NCBI RefSeq assembly: GCF_014648635.1
Contig: NZ_BMRM01000014.1
Coordinates: forward strand, 186,001-250,000
Direction: 5' to 3'
From: Streptomyces cinerochromogenes
GTDB taxonomy: Bacteria; Actinomycetota; Actinomycetes; Streptomycetales; Streptomycetaceae
DNA length: 64,000 nt
The first letter of the stretch is position 1. Every line of letters begins with the position of its first letter. Positions 46,917 to 55,977 of the stretch are shown piece after piece. A model generated the notes under the pieces. The model made no database searches. It was given only the letters and a program-made list of their open reading frames with translations, and was not told where the DNA came from. The translations under genes were made by a program, and so were the position numbers.

Positions 46917-47993
46917 ATGGATCTGCCCGTCATGCCGCCCGTGAAGCCGATGCTCGCCAAGTCGGTGGCGAGCATCCCGCCGGGGATGCACTACGAGGCG
47001 AAGTGGGACGGGTTCCGGGCGATCGTGTTCCGGGACGGCGCCGAGGTCGAGCTGGGCAGCCGCACCGGAAAGCCGCTCACCAGGTACTTCCCCGAGCTGG
47101 TCGAGGCGCTGAAGGAGCGGGTGCCCGAGCGGTGCGTGCTGGACGGGGAGATCGTGATCGCCCGGAACGGCCGGCTGGACTTCGACGCGCTGACCGAGCG
47201 GATCCACCCGGCGGCCTCCCGGGTGCGGACGCTGGCGGAGCGGACCCCGGCCTCCTTCGTCGCCTTCGACCTGCTGGCCCTGGACGACCACGCCCTGCTC
47301 GACGTCCCGCTCACCGACCGCCGCGCCCTGCTGGACCGGTCCCTGGCCGCGGCCACCCCGCCGGTGCACCTGGCGCCCTCCACGACCGATATCGAGGTGG
47401 CCCGGAACTGGTTCGAGCGGTTCGAGGGCGCCGGCCTCGACGGGGTCGTCGCCAAGCCGCTCACCCTGCACTACCTCCAGGACGAGCGGGCCATGTTCAA
47501 GATCAAGCACGAGCGGACGGCGGACGTCGTCGTCGCCGGGTACCGCCTACACAAGAGCGGCCCGGTGGTGGGCTCGCTGCTGCTGGGGCTGTACGACGAG
47601 CACGGCCGGCTCCAGCACGTGGGCGTGTCGGCCGCGTTCGCCATGAAGAAGCGCGCCGAGCTGGTCGGGGAACTGGAGCCGCTGCGCATGGACGACGTGT
47701 CCGGGCACCCCTGGGCCGCCTGGACGGACGAGGCCGCACACGAGACGGCCCGGCTGCCGGGCGCGCCGAGCCGCTGGTCCGGCAAGAAGGACCTGTCCTG
47801 GGTGCCGCTGCGGCCGGAGCGGGTCGCCGAGGTGGCGTACGACCACATGGAGAACGGGCAGCGGTTCCGGCACACGGCCCGCTTCCGTCGCTGGCGCCCG
47901 GACCGTACGCCGGAGAGCTGCACCTACGCCCAGCTGGAGGAGCCGGTGCGCTACGACCTGGCGGAGATCCTCGGCGAGAGGGACCGGAGCTGA
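46917..47993 (+). CDS. ATP-dependent DNA ligase (LigD-ligase/LigC-like)
   Basis: 358 residues. Adenylated lysine in motif I, HYEAKWDGFRAIV (residue about 28); motif III VLDGEIVIAR; motif IV DGVVAKPLTL; motif V MFKIKHERTADVVV. An OB-fold follows. Works with the neighbouring polymerase in non-homologous end joining or repair. ATG 46917 with CAGAAT 7 nt upstream and no ribosome site; possibly leaderless. Ku is not in this window. Confidence 0.92.
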   Translation: MDLPVMPPVKPMLAKSVASIPPGMHYEAKWDGFRAIVFRDGAEVELGSRTGKPLTRYFPELVEALKERVPERCVLDGEIVIARNGRLDFDALTERIHPAASRVRTLAERTPASFVAFDLLALDDHALLDVPLTDRRALLDRSLAAATPPVHLAPSTTDIEVARNWFERFEGAGLDGVVAKPLTLHYLQDERAMFKIKHERTADVVVAGYRLHKSGPVVGSLLLGLYDEHGRLQHVGVSAAFAMKKRAELVGELEPLRMDDVSGHPWAAWTDEAAHETARLPGAPSRWSGKKDLSWVPLRPERVAEVAYDHMENGQRFRHTARFRRWRPDRTPESCTYAQLEEPVRYDLAEILGERDRS

Positions 47994-48058
47994 CCGCGTG
48001 AGGCCCAGGGCCGCATGAGCGCTGCGACCGCCTGAGGAGGCTCACGACAGCGCGGGGC

Positions 48059-49249
48059 TCACGGCTGCATCAGGATCTTCACGGCGCCGTCCTGCTTGCG
48101 CTGGAACATCTCGTACGCGTGCGGCGCCTCCGACAGCGGCAGCCGGTGCGTGGCGAAGTCCTCCACGCCCAGCGGGTCCTCCTCCGTCAGGTACGGCATG
48201 ATCCGGTCGGTCCAGGTGCGGACGTTGGCCTGGCCCATCCGGAGCTGGATCTGCTTGTCGAAGAGGGTGAGCATCGGCATCGGGTCGGCCATGCCGCCGT
48301 AGACGCCGCTGAGCGAGATCGTGCCGCCGCGGCGGACCAGGTCGATGGCCGTGTACAGGGCGCCGAGCCGGTCGATGCTGAAGCGTTCGGCGAGGGGCCC
48401 GCTGAGCTTGCGCGGCATGAGCGCGGTGGCCGTCTGGGCGAGTTTGGCGGCATGGCTGCCGTGCGCCTCGGTGCCGACGGCGTCGATCACGGCGTCCGGT
48501 CCCCGGCCGCCGGTGACGTCCCGGATGGCGTGGACCAGTGCCTTCTCGTCGTCGAAGGCCCGTAGGTCGTACGTCTCCACCCCGCGCCGCTGCGCCCGGG
48601 CGAGCCGCTCGGGCACCAGGTCGACGCCGAAGACGCGTTCCGCGCCGCGGGCCAGGGCGATCCGGCAGGCCATGTCACCGATCGGGCCGAGGCCGAGGAC
48701 CGCGAGGGTGCCGCCGGGCGGGACGGCGGCGTACTCGACGGCCTGCCAGGCGGTGGGCAGCACGTCGGAGAGGTAGACGAACCGGTCGTCCGGCGGTCCT
48801 TCGGGCACCTTGATGGGCCCGAACTGCGCCTGCGGGACGCGCAGGTACTCGGCCTGACCGCCCGGTACGGCGCCGTACAGGCGGGTGTAACCGAACAGGG
48901 GGGCGCCCATGCCCTCGCCGGTGACCTGCGTGGTCTCGCACTGGGTGGGCAGCCCGGTGTCGCACATGAAGCAGTGTCCGCAGGCGATCTGGAAGGGCAC
49001 CACCACGCGGTCGCCGGGGCGCAGGTCCGGCACCTCGGGGCCGACCTCCTCCACGATGCCCATGGGTTCGTGGCCGAGGATGTCCCCCGGGGTCATGAAC
49101 GGGGTGAGCACCTCGTACAGGTGCAGGTCGGAGCCGCACAGCCCGGTGGATGTGACGCGGATGACGGCGTCCGTGGGTTCCTCGATCCGGGGGTCGGGCA
49201 CGTCCTCGACCCGGACGTCCCGCTTGCCCTGCCAGGTGACTGCCTTCAT
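48059..49249 (-). CDS. Zinc-dependent medium-chain alcohol dehydrogenase (formaldehyde-dehydrogenase-like subgroup)
   Basis: 396 residues. Catalytic zinc ligands Cys in TGLCGSDLHLYE and His/Glu in LGHEPMGIVEEVG; structural zinc cysteines in ACGHCFMCDTGLPTQC. NAD-binding AVLGLGPIGDMACRIALARG follows. Closest to the threonine/formaldehyde dehydrogenase subgroup of Streptomyces. GAGGGAGC precedes the ATG. Convergent with the ligase gene and not linked to pca genes except by proximity. Confidence 0.9.
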   Translation of the reverse strand: MKAVTWQGKRDVRVEDVPDPRIEEPTDAVIRVTSTGLCGSDLHLYEVLTPFMTPGDILGHEPMGIVEEVGPEVPDLRPGDRVVVPFQIACGHCFMCDTGLPTQCETTQVTGEGMGAPLFGYTRLYGAVPGGQAEYLRVPQAQFGPIKVPEGPPDDRFVYLSDVLPTAWQAVEYAAVPPGGTLAVLGLGPIGDMACRIALARGAERVFGVDLVPERLARAQRRGVETYDLRAFDDEKALVHAIRDVTGGRGPDAVIDAVGTEAHGSHAAKLAQTATALMPRKLSGPLAERFSIDRLGALYTAIDLVRRGGTISLSGVYGGMADPMPMLTLFDKQIQLRMGQANVRTWTDRIMPYLTEEDPLGVEDFATHRLPLSEAPHAYEMFQRKQDGAVKILMQP

Positions 49250-49414
49250 ACGGTCGCGCTCCCTCGGTCACGCGTACGGCTGCGGACTGTGTGCCGTGTG
49301 CGGCGGCCGGCCGGGTACCCCGCGGGCACCGCTCCTGAACCCCTGGCCGAAGACGCCCCGGCGTGCCCACGCCGGACCCGTCCCGGGTGCCTGCGGGCGG
49401 GCCCGGTCAGGGGG

Positions 49415-49879
49415 TCAGCCCTGGGCGGCCAGGGGCTCGGCGGGGTTGCGCAGTTCCTCGGCGGCGTCGGCGACCCGGCGGATCAGGTCGAGGAACACGG
49501 TCTGCTCCTCGGCGGACAGCGGGGCGAGGAACACCTGGTTCATCCGGGCGGTGCGCACGGTCAGCCTGCGGTGGGTGCGCAGGCCGTCGTCGGTGAGGCG
49601 GAGCAGGAAGCGCCGGCCGTCCTGCGGGTCGCGCACCTTGTGCAGCAGCCCTCGGCGGTCGAGCCGGCTGATGACCTCGGCGATGGTCGACCGGTCCAGG
49701 CCCACCCGCTCGCCCACGGTCCGCTGGTCGAGCCCGGGCTCGGCGACGAGCGCGTTCATGACGGCGAACTGCGGCGAGGTGATCTCCTCCGAGACCATCG
49801 TGTTCCACAGCAGGTAGTGCGCCTGCTGGAGCCGCCGGGCGAGGTGCCCGGGATGGGTGGCGAGATCCACCGCTGCCAT
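49415..49879 (-). CDS. pcaV: MarR family repressor of the protocatechuate pathway, PcaV-like
   Basis: 154 residues, winged HTH at about 60-90 (DQRTVGERVGLDRSTIAEVI, then the wing DPQDGRRFLLRL). It diverges from pcaI exactly as pcaV does in S. coelicolor, where PcaV represses pcaIJFHGBL and is released by protocatechuate. GGGGAGAG precedes the ATG; TATCGT at 49919-49914 is a good -10 on this strand. A half operator GTGCGCTGA overlaps the probable start, suggesting autoregulation. Confidence 0.88.
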   Translation of the reverse strand: MAAVDLATHPGHLARRLQQAHYLLWNTMVSEEITSPQFAVMNALVAEPGLDQRTVGERVGLDRSTIAEVISRLDRRGLLHKVRDPQDGRRFLLRLTDDGLRTHRRLTVRTARMNQVFLAPLSAEEQTVFLDLIRRVADAAEELRNPAEPLAAQG

Positions 49880-49979
49880 GTGCTCTCCCCGCTCTCGATT
49901 CGTTGGTGCGCTGAACGATACCCGCCCTTGACGGCCTCGACCCGCGGTGGCAGCGTGAGCGCCACCTCGCTGTGATGCT

Positions 49980-50004
49980 CAGTGCGCTGACTATCAGCGC
50001 ACTG
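49980..50004. promoter_or_regulatory. PcaV operator between pcaV and pcaI
   Basis: Perfect 11-bp inverted repeat CAGTGCGCTGA-CTA-TCAGCGCACTG, 24 bp before the pcaI start. Half of it, GTGCGCTGA, recurs at 49905-49913 over the pcaV promoter. Confidence 0.85.
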
Positions 50005-50028
50005 ATGAAGGAGATGGGGTTTTCCGGG

Positions 50029-50811
50029 ATGGACAAGGTGGTCGCCACGGCCGTGGAGGCGGTGGCCGATGTGCCCGACGGCGCGTCGCTCGCCGTCGGC
50101 GGGTTCGGGCTCAGCGGTGTGCCGAACGTGCTGATCCAGGCACTGTACGAGCGCGGTGTCGGCGGGCTGGAAGTGGTGTCGAACAACTGCGGGGCGATGG
50201 ATTCCGGGCTCGCGGTACTGCTGGCCGCGGGGCGGATCGCCCGGGTGACGGGCTCCTACATCGGCGCCAACCAGGAGTTCGCCCGCCAGTACCTGGCCGG
50301 CGAGCTGGAGGTGGAGCTGATCCCGCAGGGCACGCTGGCCGAGCGGCTGCGTGCGGGCGGTGCCGGCATCCCGGCCTTCTACACCCCGGCCGGGGTCGGC
50401 ACCCAGGTCGCGGAGGGCGGGCTGCCGTGGCGCCACGACGGCTCCGGCGGGGTCGCGCTGGCCTCGCCGGCGAAGGAGGTGCGGGAGTTCGACGGCGTGG
50501 AGTACGTCCTGGAGCGGGGCATCCGGACGGACTTCGCGCTGGTGCGCGCGGCGAAGGGCGACCGGTACGGCAACCTGGTCTTCCACCGGTCCGCCCGGAA
50601 CTTCAACCCGCCGGCCGCGATGGCCGGCCGGGTCACGATCGCCGAGGTGGAGGAGCTGGTCGAGCCCGGCGCGATCGATCCGGACGCGGTGCACCTGCCG
50701 GGCGTCTTCGTGCAGCGGGTCGTGGCGCTCACCCCGGAGCAGGCGGCGGACAAGCGGATCGAGCGGCGCACGGTCTCGGCGCCTCCGGCACGAGGGGCGG
50801 TGAGCGGCTGA
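50029..50811 (+). CDS. pcaI: 3-oxoadipate CoA-transferase subunit A
   Basis: 260 residues. The alpha subunit of the enzyme that moves CoA from succinyl-CoA to 3-oxoadipate. CoA-binding glycine loop in GASLAVGGFGLSGVPNVLI (key part VGGFGLSG), with NNCGAMDSGLAVLL and GSYIGANQEFARQYL following. The start ATG at 50029 is chosen from the family N-terminus (MDKVVATAVEAV) and GGGG spacing; an ATG at 50014 is in frame. First gene of the pca operon, controlled by the upstream operator. Confidence 0.92.
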   Translation: MDKVVATAVEAVADVPDGASLAVGGFGLSGVPNVLIQALYERGVGGLEVVSNNCGAMDSGLAVLLAAGRIARVTGSYIGANQEFARQYLAGELEVELIPQGTLAERLRAGGAGIPAFYTPAGVGTQVAEGGLPWRHDGSGGVALASPAKEVREFDGVEYVLERGIRTDFALVRAAKGDRYGNLVFHRSARNFNPPAAMAGRVTIAEVEELVEPGAIDPDAVHLPGVFVQRVVALTPEQAADKRIERRTVSAPPARGAVSG

Positions 50812-51455
50812 TGGCCTGGACCCGCGAGGAGATGGCCGCCCGCGCGGCGCTGGAGCTGCGGGACGGGCAGTACGTCAACCTGGGCATCGGTCTGCCGACG
50901 CTGATCCCGAACCACCTTCCCGAGGGTGTCGAGGTGGTGCTGGAGTCGGAGAACGGGATCCTCGGCACCGGACCGTACCCCGCCGAGGACCAGGTGGACC
51001 CGGATCTGATCAACGCGGGCAAGGAGACCGTGACGGTGCTGCCGGGGGCGTCCTTCTTCGACTCGGCCCTGTCGTTCGCGATGATCCGGGGCGGGCACAT
51101 CGACGTGGCCGTGCTCGGCGCGATGCAGGTGTCGGCCGGCGGTGACCTGGCCAACTGGGCGGTGCTGGGGAAGCTGGTCACCGGCATCGGGGGCGCGATG
51201 GACCTGGTGCACGGCGCCCGGCAGGTGATCGTGGTGATGACACACACCGCGAAGGACGGCTCGGCGAAGATCCTCAAGGAGTGCACGCTGCCGCTCACGG
51301 GCAGGGCGTGTGTGAACCGGGTCATCACCGATCTGGCCGTGCTGGACGTCACCGAGGAGGGGCTCACCCTGATCGAGACCGCGCCGGGAGTCGGCGTGGA
51401 CGAGGTCGTCGCCCGGACCGACGCGGAACTGACCGTTGCGGAGAATCTGCTGTGA
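50811..51455 (+). CDS. pcaJ: 3-oxoadipate CoA-transferase subunit B
   Basis: 214 residues, the beta subunit. The catalytic glutamate that forms the CoA thioester is in VVLESENGILGTGP, and the C-terminal ILKECTLPLTG stretch is conserved. Its ATG shares one base with the pcaI TGA (TGATG), and its stop overlaps the start of the pcaF remnant (GTGA). Subunits A and B together form the active enzyme. Confidence 0.92.
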   Translation: MAWTREEMAARAALELRDGQYVNLGIGLPTLIPNHLPEGVEVVLESENGILGTGPYPAEDQVDPDLINAGKETVTVLPGASFFDSALSFAMIRGGHIDVAVLGAMQVSAGGDLANWAVLGKLVTGIGGAMDLVHGARQVIVVMTHTAKDGSAKILKECTLPLTGRACVNRVITDLAVLDVTEEGLTLIETAPGVGVDEVVARTDAELTVAENLL

Positions 51456-51939
51456 GCCGCGCTTTCACCATCCGCCCCGTGGACATGGTGGACGCCGTCC
51501 GCGCCCCGGTCGGCCGCCGCAACGGCGCCCTGTCCGCCGTCCGTCCCGACGACCTGGCCGCCCACGCCCGATCGGCGCGGCCGGTGTCTGCGCGACCGGC
51601 CCGCACTGGTTCGGACCGGTGCCCGTCGAGGCCGTCGGCCGGGCGCTCGGCAAGGCCGGAAGGCCGTTCGGCGACCTGTCGGTGCCGGAGCTGAACGAGA
51701 CCTTCGCCGCCCAGGTCCTCGGCTGCCTCGCCGAGTGGCCCGAGTCCGACCCGGCGGTCCTCCACCCGCGGGGCGGGGCGATCGCCCTGGGACATCCCCT
51801 CGGCGCCTCCGGTGCCCGGCTCGCCGGGACCGTCGCCCACCGGCTCGCCCGCCACGGCTCCGGCACCGGTGTGACCGCCCGCCGCATCCGCGTGGGCCAG
51901 GGCCTCGCCCTCGCCCTCGCCCTCGCCCTCGAACGCTGA
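51452..51939 (+). pseudogene. pcaF: Remnant of beta-ketoadipyl-CoA thiolase PcaF
   Basis: The expected pcaF position holds only about 160 codons instead of about 400. The first 39 codons read as the normal PcaF N-terminus (MVDAVRAPVGRRNGALSAVR, then DDLAAHA); then the frame shifts near 51566-51575 and the sequence resumes in the C-terminal quarter (FGPVPVEAVGRAL, GGAIALGHPLGASGA). The middle with the nucleophilic cysteine is deleted, and the final catalytic Cys region is altered (RRIRVGQG) and ends in a CTCGCC hexanucleotide run (51903-51930). It cannot be an active thiolase. The step may be covered by another thiolase such as fadA. Confidence 0.85.
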
Positions 51940-52070
51940 GGGGTCGCCCCTCGCCGCACGACTCCTCCCTCGCCGAAGACGCCGCCCCGCCGACAAGGCC
52001 GCCCCCGCCGAAGAAACCGCCCTCGCTGAAGAAGCCGCCCTCGAACGCCAAGGAAGCATCAGGTACCCCC

Positions 52071-52844
52071 ATGGCTCTCACCCAGCAGGACATCGACCAG
52101 GAGATCGCCGCCGCGCACGCCGCCTACGACAAGCGTGTCGCCGACGGCTCCCCCGTCGAGCACCACCCGCGCCGCGACTACGCGCCCTACCGCTCCTCCG
52201 TGCTGCGCCACCCGAAGCAGCCCCTCGTGGCGATCGACACCAGCAAGGACCCGGAGCTGGTGGAACTGCACTCCCCCGCCTTCGGGGACCGGGACATCGC
52301 CGCGGTCGACAACGACCTGACCCGGCAGCACACCGGGGAGCCGGTCGGCGAACGGATCACCGTCTCCGGGCGGCTGCTGGACCGGCACGGGCGCCCGGTG
52401 CGCGGCCAGCTGGTCGAGATCTGGCAGGCCAACTCGGCCGGCCGCTACGCCCACCGGCGCGAACAGCACGACGCCCCGCTGGACCCCAACTTCACCGGCG
52501 TCGGCCGCACCCTCACCGACGCCGAGGGCCGCTACCACTTCACCACCGTCCAGCCGGGCCCCTACCCATGGCGCAACCACGTCAACGCCTGGCGCCCGGC
52601 CCACATCCACTTCTCGGTGTTCGGCACGGCCTTCACCCAGCGGCTGGTGACGCAGATGTACTTCCCGAACGACCCGCTCTTCCCGTACGACCCGATCCTG
52701 CAGTCGGTGACGGACGACGCGGCCCGGCAGCGGCTGGTCGCCGCCTACGACCACAGTCTGTCGGTACCGGAGTTCTCCCTCGGCTACCACTGGGACATCG
52801 TGCTGGACGGCCCGGCCGCCACCTGGACGGAAGAAGGACGCTGA
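52071..52844 (+). CDS. pcaH: Protocatechuate 3,4-dioxygenase beta subunit
   Basis: 257 residues. Non-heme Fe(III) ligands are visible as Tyr in GRYAHRREQ and GPYPWRNH-type (Tyr in PGPYPW) and His pair in RPAHIHFSVFG. Cleaves protocatechuate between the hydroxyls to 3-carboxy-cis,cis-muconate, with PcaG. About 130 bp of proline/alanine-type low-complexity sequence separates it from the pcaF remnant; AGGAAG lies 14 nt upstream. Confidence 0.93.
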   Translation: MALTQQDIDQEIAAAHAAYDKRVADGSPVEHHPRRDYAPYRSSVLRHPKQPLVAIDTSKDPELVELHSPAFGDRDIAAVDNDLTRQHTGEPVGERITVSGRLLDRHGRPVRGQLVEIWQANSAGRYAHRREQHDAPLDPNFTGVGRTLTDAEGRYHFTTVQPGPYPWRNHVNAWRPAHIHFSVFGTAFTQRLVTQMYFPNDPLFPYDPILQSVTDDAARQRLVAAYDHSLSVPEFSLGYHWDIVLDGPAATWTEEGR

Positions 52845-52849
52845 CCGCC

Positions 52850-53452
52850 ATGACGATCACCGACGCGAGCAGCCCGGACCGGGTGCCGCCCACCCCCTCC
52901 CACACGGTCGGCCCGTTCTACGGCTACGCGCTGCCGTTCCGCGGCGGCGAGGACATCGCGCCGCTCGGCCACCCCGACACGATCACCGTGCACGGCTGCG
53001 TCCTCGACGGCGCGGGCGACCCGCTGCCCGACGCGCTGATCGAACTGTGGGGCCCGCGCCCCGACGGCTCGGTGCCCCGGGTCGACGGCTCGATGCGGCG
53101 GGACCCGGCCGGTGGCGGACATCTGGGCCGCAACGGCGTGGAGTTCACCGGCTGGGGCCGGGTCCAGACCGACGCGGACGGCCACTGGTACGTACGCACC
53201 CTGCGGCCCGGCGCCCGCGGCCGCAACGCGCCGTACCTCGCTGTCTGCGTCTTCGCGCGCGGCCTGCTCGTGCACCTGTTCACCCGGATCTACCTCCCGG
53301 GCGACGAGGCCGCGCTGGCCGCCGACCCGCTGCTCACCCAGGTGGGCGAGCGGCGCCGCACGCTGATCGCGGGCGAGGAGACGGACCGCACCTACCGTTT
53401 CGACATCCGCCTTCAGGGTGAAGGCGAGACGGTCTTCCTGGAGTTCCAGTGA
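52850..53452 (+). CDS. pcaG: Protocatechuate 3,4-dioxygenase alpha subunit
   Basis: 200 residues, intradiol dioxygenase fold without iron ligands, as expected of the alpha subunit. TPSHTVGPFYGYALPF is the subunit signature; FARGLLVHLFTRIYLPGDE corresponds to the beta-subunit His region. Five bases after pcaH. Assembles with PcaH into the (alpha-beta) oligomer. Stop overlaps the pcaB GTG by four bases. Confidence 0.92.
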   Translation: MTITDASSPDRVPPTPSHTVGPFYGYALPFRGGEDIAPLGHPDTITVHGCVLDGAGDPLPDALIELWGPRPDGSVPRVDGSMRRDPAGGGHLGRNGVEFTGWGRVQTDADGHWYVRTLRPGARGRNAPYLAVCVFARGLLVHLFTRIYLPGDEAALAADPLLTQVGERRRTLIAGEETDRTYRFDIRLQGEGETVFLEFQ

Positions 53453-54789
53453 CATCTGTGTCCCCTCCCTACGCCGACACCGGCCTGCTCGGTCCCGAAT
53501 GGGCGCTGTCCGAGGCCGCGTCCGAGACCGGTGACCACGCGTACCTGCGGGCCCTGCTCGACGCCGAGGCCGCGCTGACCCGGGCGCAGGCCACGCTGGG
53601 GCTCGCCCCGGCCGGGGCCGCGGCGGCGGTGGCCGAGGCGGCCGACCCGGCCCGGTTCGGCATCCGCTCCCTGGCGGCCCGCACCCCGGCCGGCGGCAAC
53701 CCGGTCATCCCCCTGGTCGCCGATCTGACCGCGGCGGTCGGCGAGGAGTACGGCCCCTACGTCCACCGGGGCGCCACCAGCCAGGACATCATGGACACGG
53801 CGACGATGCTGGTCGCCGGCCGCGCCCTGGGCCCGGTCCTCGACGATCTCGGACGGACCGAGCGGGCGCTGGCCGGCCTCGCCGCCGCACACCGCGACAC
53901 GGCGATGCCCGGGCGGACGCTCACCCAGCACGCCGTACCGACGACGTTCGGGCTGAAGGCGGCCGGCTGGCGCTCGCTGGTCCTGGACGCCCGCGACCGG
54001 GTCACCCGGGTCCGCGACGCGCTCCCCGTGCAGCTCGGCGGCGCCGCCGGAACCCTGGCCGCCTTCCAGGAGTTCGGCGCCGCGGACCCGGCCCGTCTGA
54101 CGCGTGCGTACGCCCGTGAACTCGGCCTCGCCCCGCCGGCGTTGCCCTGGCACACGCTGCGCACCCCGGTCGCGGACCTGGCGGGCTGCCTGGCGTTCAC
54201 GGCGGGAGCGCTCGGCAAGCTCGCCGTGGACGTGCTGACCCTGTCGCGCACCGAGACCGGCGAGGTGAGCGAGGACAGCGGCGGCGGCTCGTCGGCCATG
54301 CCGCACAAGGCGAACCCGGTGCGCTCCACGCTCGTCGTGGCCGCCGCCCGGCGCGCCCCCCAGCTCGCGGCCACGCTGTACGGCTCGCTCGTCGCCGAGG
54401 ACGAGCGGCCGGCCGGCGCCTGGCACGCCGAGTGGGAGCCGCTGCGCGACCTGCTCCGGCTGGTCGGCGGCGCGGCCTCGCAGGCGGCCGGGCTGGCCGA
54501 GGGGCTGCGCGTGCATCCGGCCGCGATGCGCCGGAACCTCGGCCTGACCCGGGGACTGATCGTCTCCGAACGGCTGTCCGCCGCCCTCGTGCCCGTCCTC
54601 GGCCGCGCCCGCGCCAAGGAGCTGCTGACCGAACTGGCCCGCCGCGCCCACCAGGAGGAACGCTCCCTGCGGGACCTCCTCGGTGAGCAGCCGGAGTTGG
54701 GGGACGTCGATCTGGACGACCTCGGCGACCCCGCCCGCTACACCGGCTTCGCCGGAACCCTCACCGACCGCGCCCTGGAGCGACTGTGA
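53449..54789 (+). CDS. pcaB: 3-carboxy-cis,cis-muconate cycloisomerase
   Basis: 446 residues, fumarase/aspartase superfamily. The superfamily signature GSSAMPHKANPV carries the catalytic loop serine, and YVHRGATSQDIMDTATML is the second conserved region. Converts 3-carboxymuconate to 4-carboxymuconolactone. GTG start overlapping the pcaG stop (GTGA), and its stop overlaps the pcaL start the same way, so the genes pcaG-pcaB-pcaL are coupled. Confidence 0.93.
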   Translation: MTSVSPPYADTGLLGPEWALSEAASETGDHAYLRALLDAEAALTRAQATLGLAPAGAAAAVAEAADPARFGIRSLAARTPAGGNPVIPLVADLTAAVGEEYGPYVHRGATSQDIMDTATMLVAGRALGPVLDDLGRTERALAGLAAAHRDTAMPGRTLTQHAVPTTFGLKAAGWRSLVLDARDRVTRVRDALPVQLGGAAGTLAAFQEFGAADPARLTRAYARELGLAPPALPWHTLRTPVADLAGCLAFTAGALGKLAVDVLTLSRTETGEVSEDSGGGSSAMPHKANPVRSTLVVAAARRAPQLAATLYGSLVAEDERPAGAWHAEWEPLRDLLRLVGGAASQAAGLAEGLRVHPAAMRRNLGLTRGLIVSERLSAALVPVLGRARAKELLTELARRAHQEERSLRDLLGEQPELGDVDLDDLGDPARYTGFAGTLTDRALERL

Positions 54790-55913
54790 CCACGGAACTC
54801 CTCAACCACCGGGAAGAAGGCCCGGCCTCCGCTCCCCCGCTGCTGCTCGGTCCCTCGCTCGGCACCTCCCTCGCCCTGTGGGACCAGGTGGCGCCCGAGC
54901 TGTCCGCGGCCCACCGGGTGATCCGCTGGGACCTGCCCGGGCACGGCGGTTCGGCGGCGGACCTGATCGGGCCGGGCGCGACCGTCGGCGACCTGGCCGC
55001 GCTGGTGCTGGAGCTGGCCGACGCGCTCGGCCTCGACAGGTTCGCGTACGCGGGCGTGTCCCTGGGCGGCGCCGTCGGCCTGCACCTGGCCGTCCACCAC
55101 CCCGAGCGGGTGTCCTCGCTGGCCGTGCTGTGCTCCTCCGCCCACTTCGGCGGCGAGGCGCCCTGGCGGGAGCGGGCGGAGCGGGTGCGACGCGAGGGGC
55201 TGGCCGGGCTGGCGGAGAGCGCCGACGCGCGCTGGTTCACGCCCGGGTTCAGCGTGCCCCGCCTGATCCGGGACCACCGGGAGGCGGACCCGGGGGCGTA
55301 CGCCGCCTGCTGCGACGCGCTCGCCGCGTTCGACCTGCGCGACCGGCTCGGCGACATCACCGTACCGACGCTCCTGGTGGCGGGCCGGCAGGATCCCGCG
55401 ACCCCGCCCGCGCATCTGCGGGAGATCGCCGACGCGGTGCCGGCGGCGACGCTGGTGGAGCTGCGCGGGGCCTCCCACCTGGCGCCGGCGCAGTGCCCGC
55501 GGGCCGTGCTGACCGCGCTGCGCACCCAGCTGGACGGACCGGTGGCGAGCGGAACGGCGGTGCGCCGGGAGGTGCTCGGCGATGCCCACGTGGACCGGGC
55601 GCAGGCCCGGCAGACCCCGTTCACCGCGCGCTTCCAGGACTTCGTCTCCCGCTACGCCTGGGGGGAGATCTGGACCGACCCGACACTGTCCCGCCGCGAG
55701 CGCAGCATGATCACGCTGACGGCGCTGGTCGCGCACGGACACCACGAGGAGCTGGCGACGCACGTCCGCGCGGCCCTGCGCAACGGGCTGACGCCCGAGG
55801 AGATCGGCGCGGTGCTGCTGCAGACCGCCGTGTACTGCGGGGTACCGGCCGCCGACGCGGCGTTCGCGACGGCCCGGCGGGTGCTCGCCGAACAGGAGCC
55901 GGGCCGAGGGTGA
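54786..55913 (+). CDS. pcaL: Fused 3-oxoadipate enol-lactonase / 4-carboxymuconolactone decarboxylase
   Basis: 375 residues. N-terminal alpha/beta hydrolase (PcaD) with nucleophile in AGVSLGGAVG, Asp in GRQDPAT and His in GASHLAPAQ; C-terminal decarboxylase (PcaC, from about 255) with RRERSMITLTALVAHGHHEE and the catalytic His/Glu region GAVLLQTAVYCGVPAA. The fusion is typical of actinobacteria. Last gene of the operon; GTG start overlaps pcaB. Confidence 0.93.
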   Translation: MTTELLNHREEGPASAPPLLLGPSLGTSLALWDQVAPELSAAHRVIRWDLPGHGGSAADLIGPGATVGDLAALVLELADALGLDRFAYAGVSLGGAVGLHLAVHHPERVSSLAVLCSSAHFGGEAPWRERAERVRREGLAGLAESADARWFTPGFSVPRLIRDHREADPGAYAACCDALAAFDLRDRLGDITVPTLLVAGRQDPATPPAHLREIADAVPAATLVELRGASHLAPAQCPRAVLTALRTQLDGPVASGTAVRREVLGDAHVDRAQARQTPFTARFQDFVSRYAWGEIWTDPTLSRRERSMITLTALVAHGHHEELATHVRAALRNGLTPEEIGAVLLQTAVYCGVPAADAAFATARRVLAEQEPGRG

Positions 55914-55965
55914 CCCTGCTGGTCGTAGTCTCGGCGGCAGCAGGCGCGGGGCGTCCGGGCGTGCC

Positions 55966-55971
55966 TAGGCT
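55966..55971 (+). promoter_or_regulatory. -10 box of a leaderless transcript for the SDR gene
   Basis: TAGGCT lies 6 nt before the ATG and there is no ribosome site, so the SDR gene is probably transcribed independently of the pca operon. Confidence 0.5.
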
Positions 55972-55977
55972 GGCGGC

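Noticed and set aside
47994..48058. Terminator between the ligase and dehydrogenase genes
   Set aside because: No convincing stem-loop was found in this 65-bp convergent gap.
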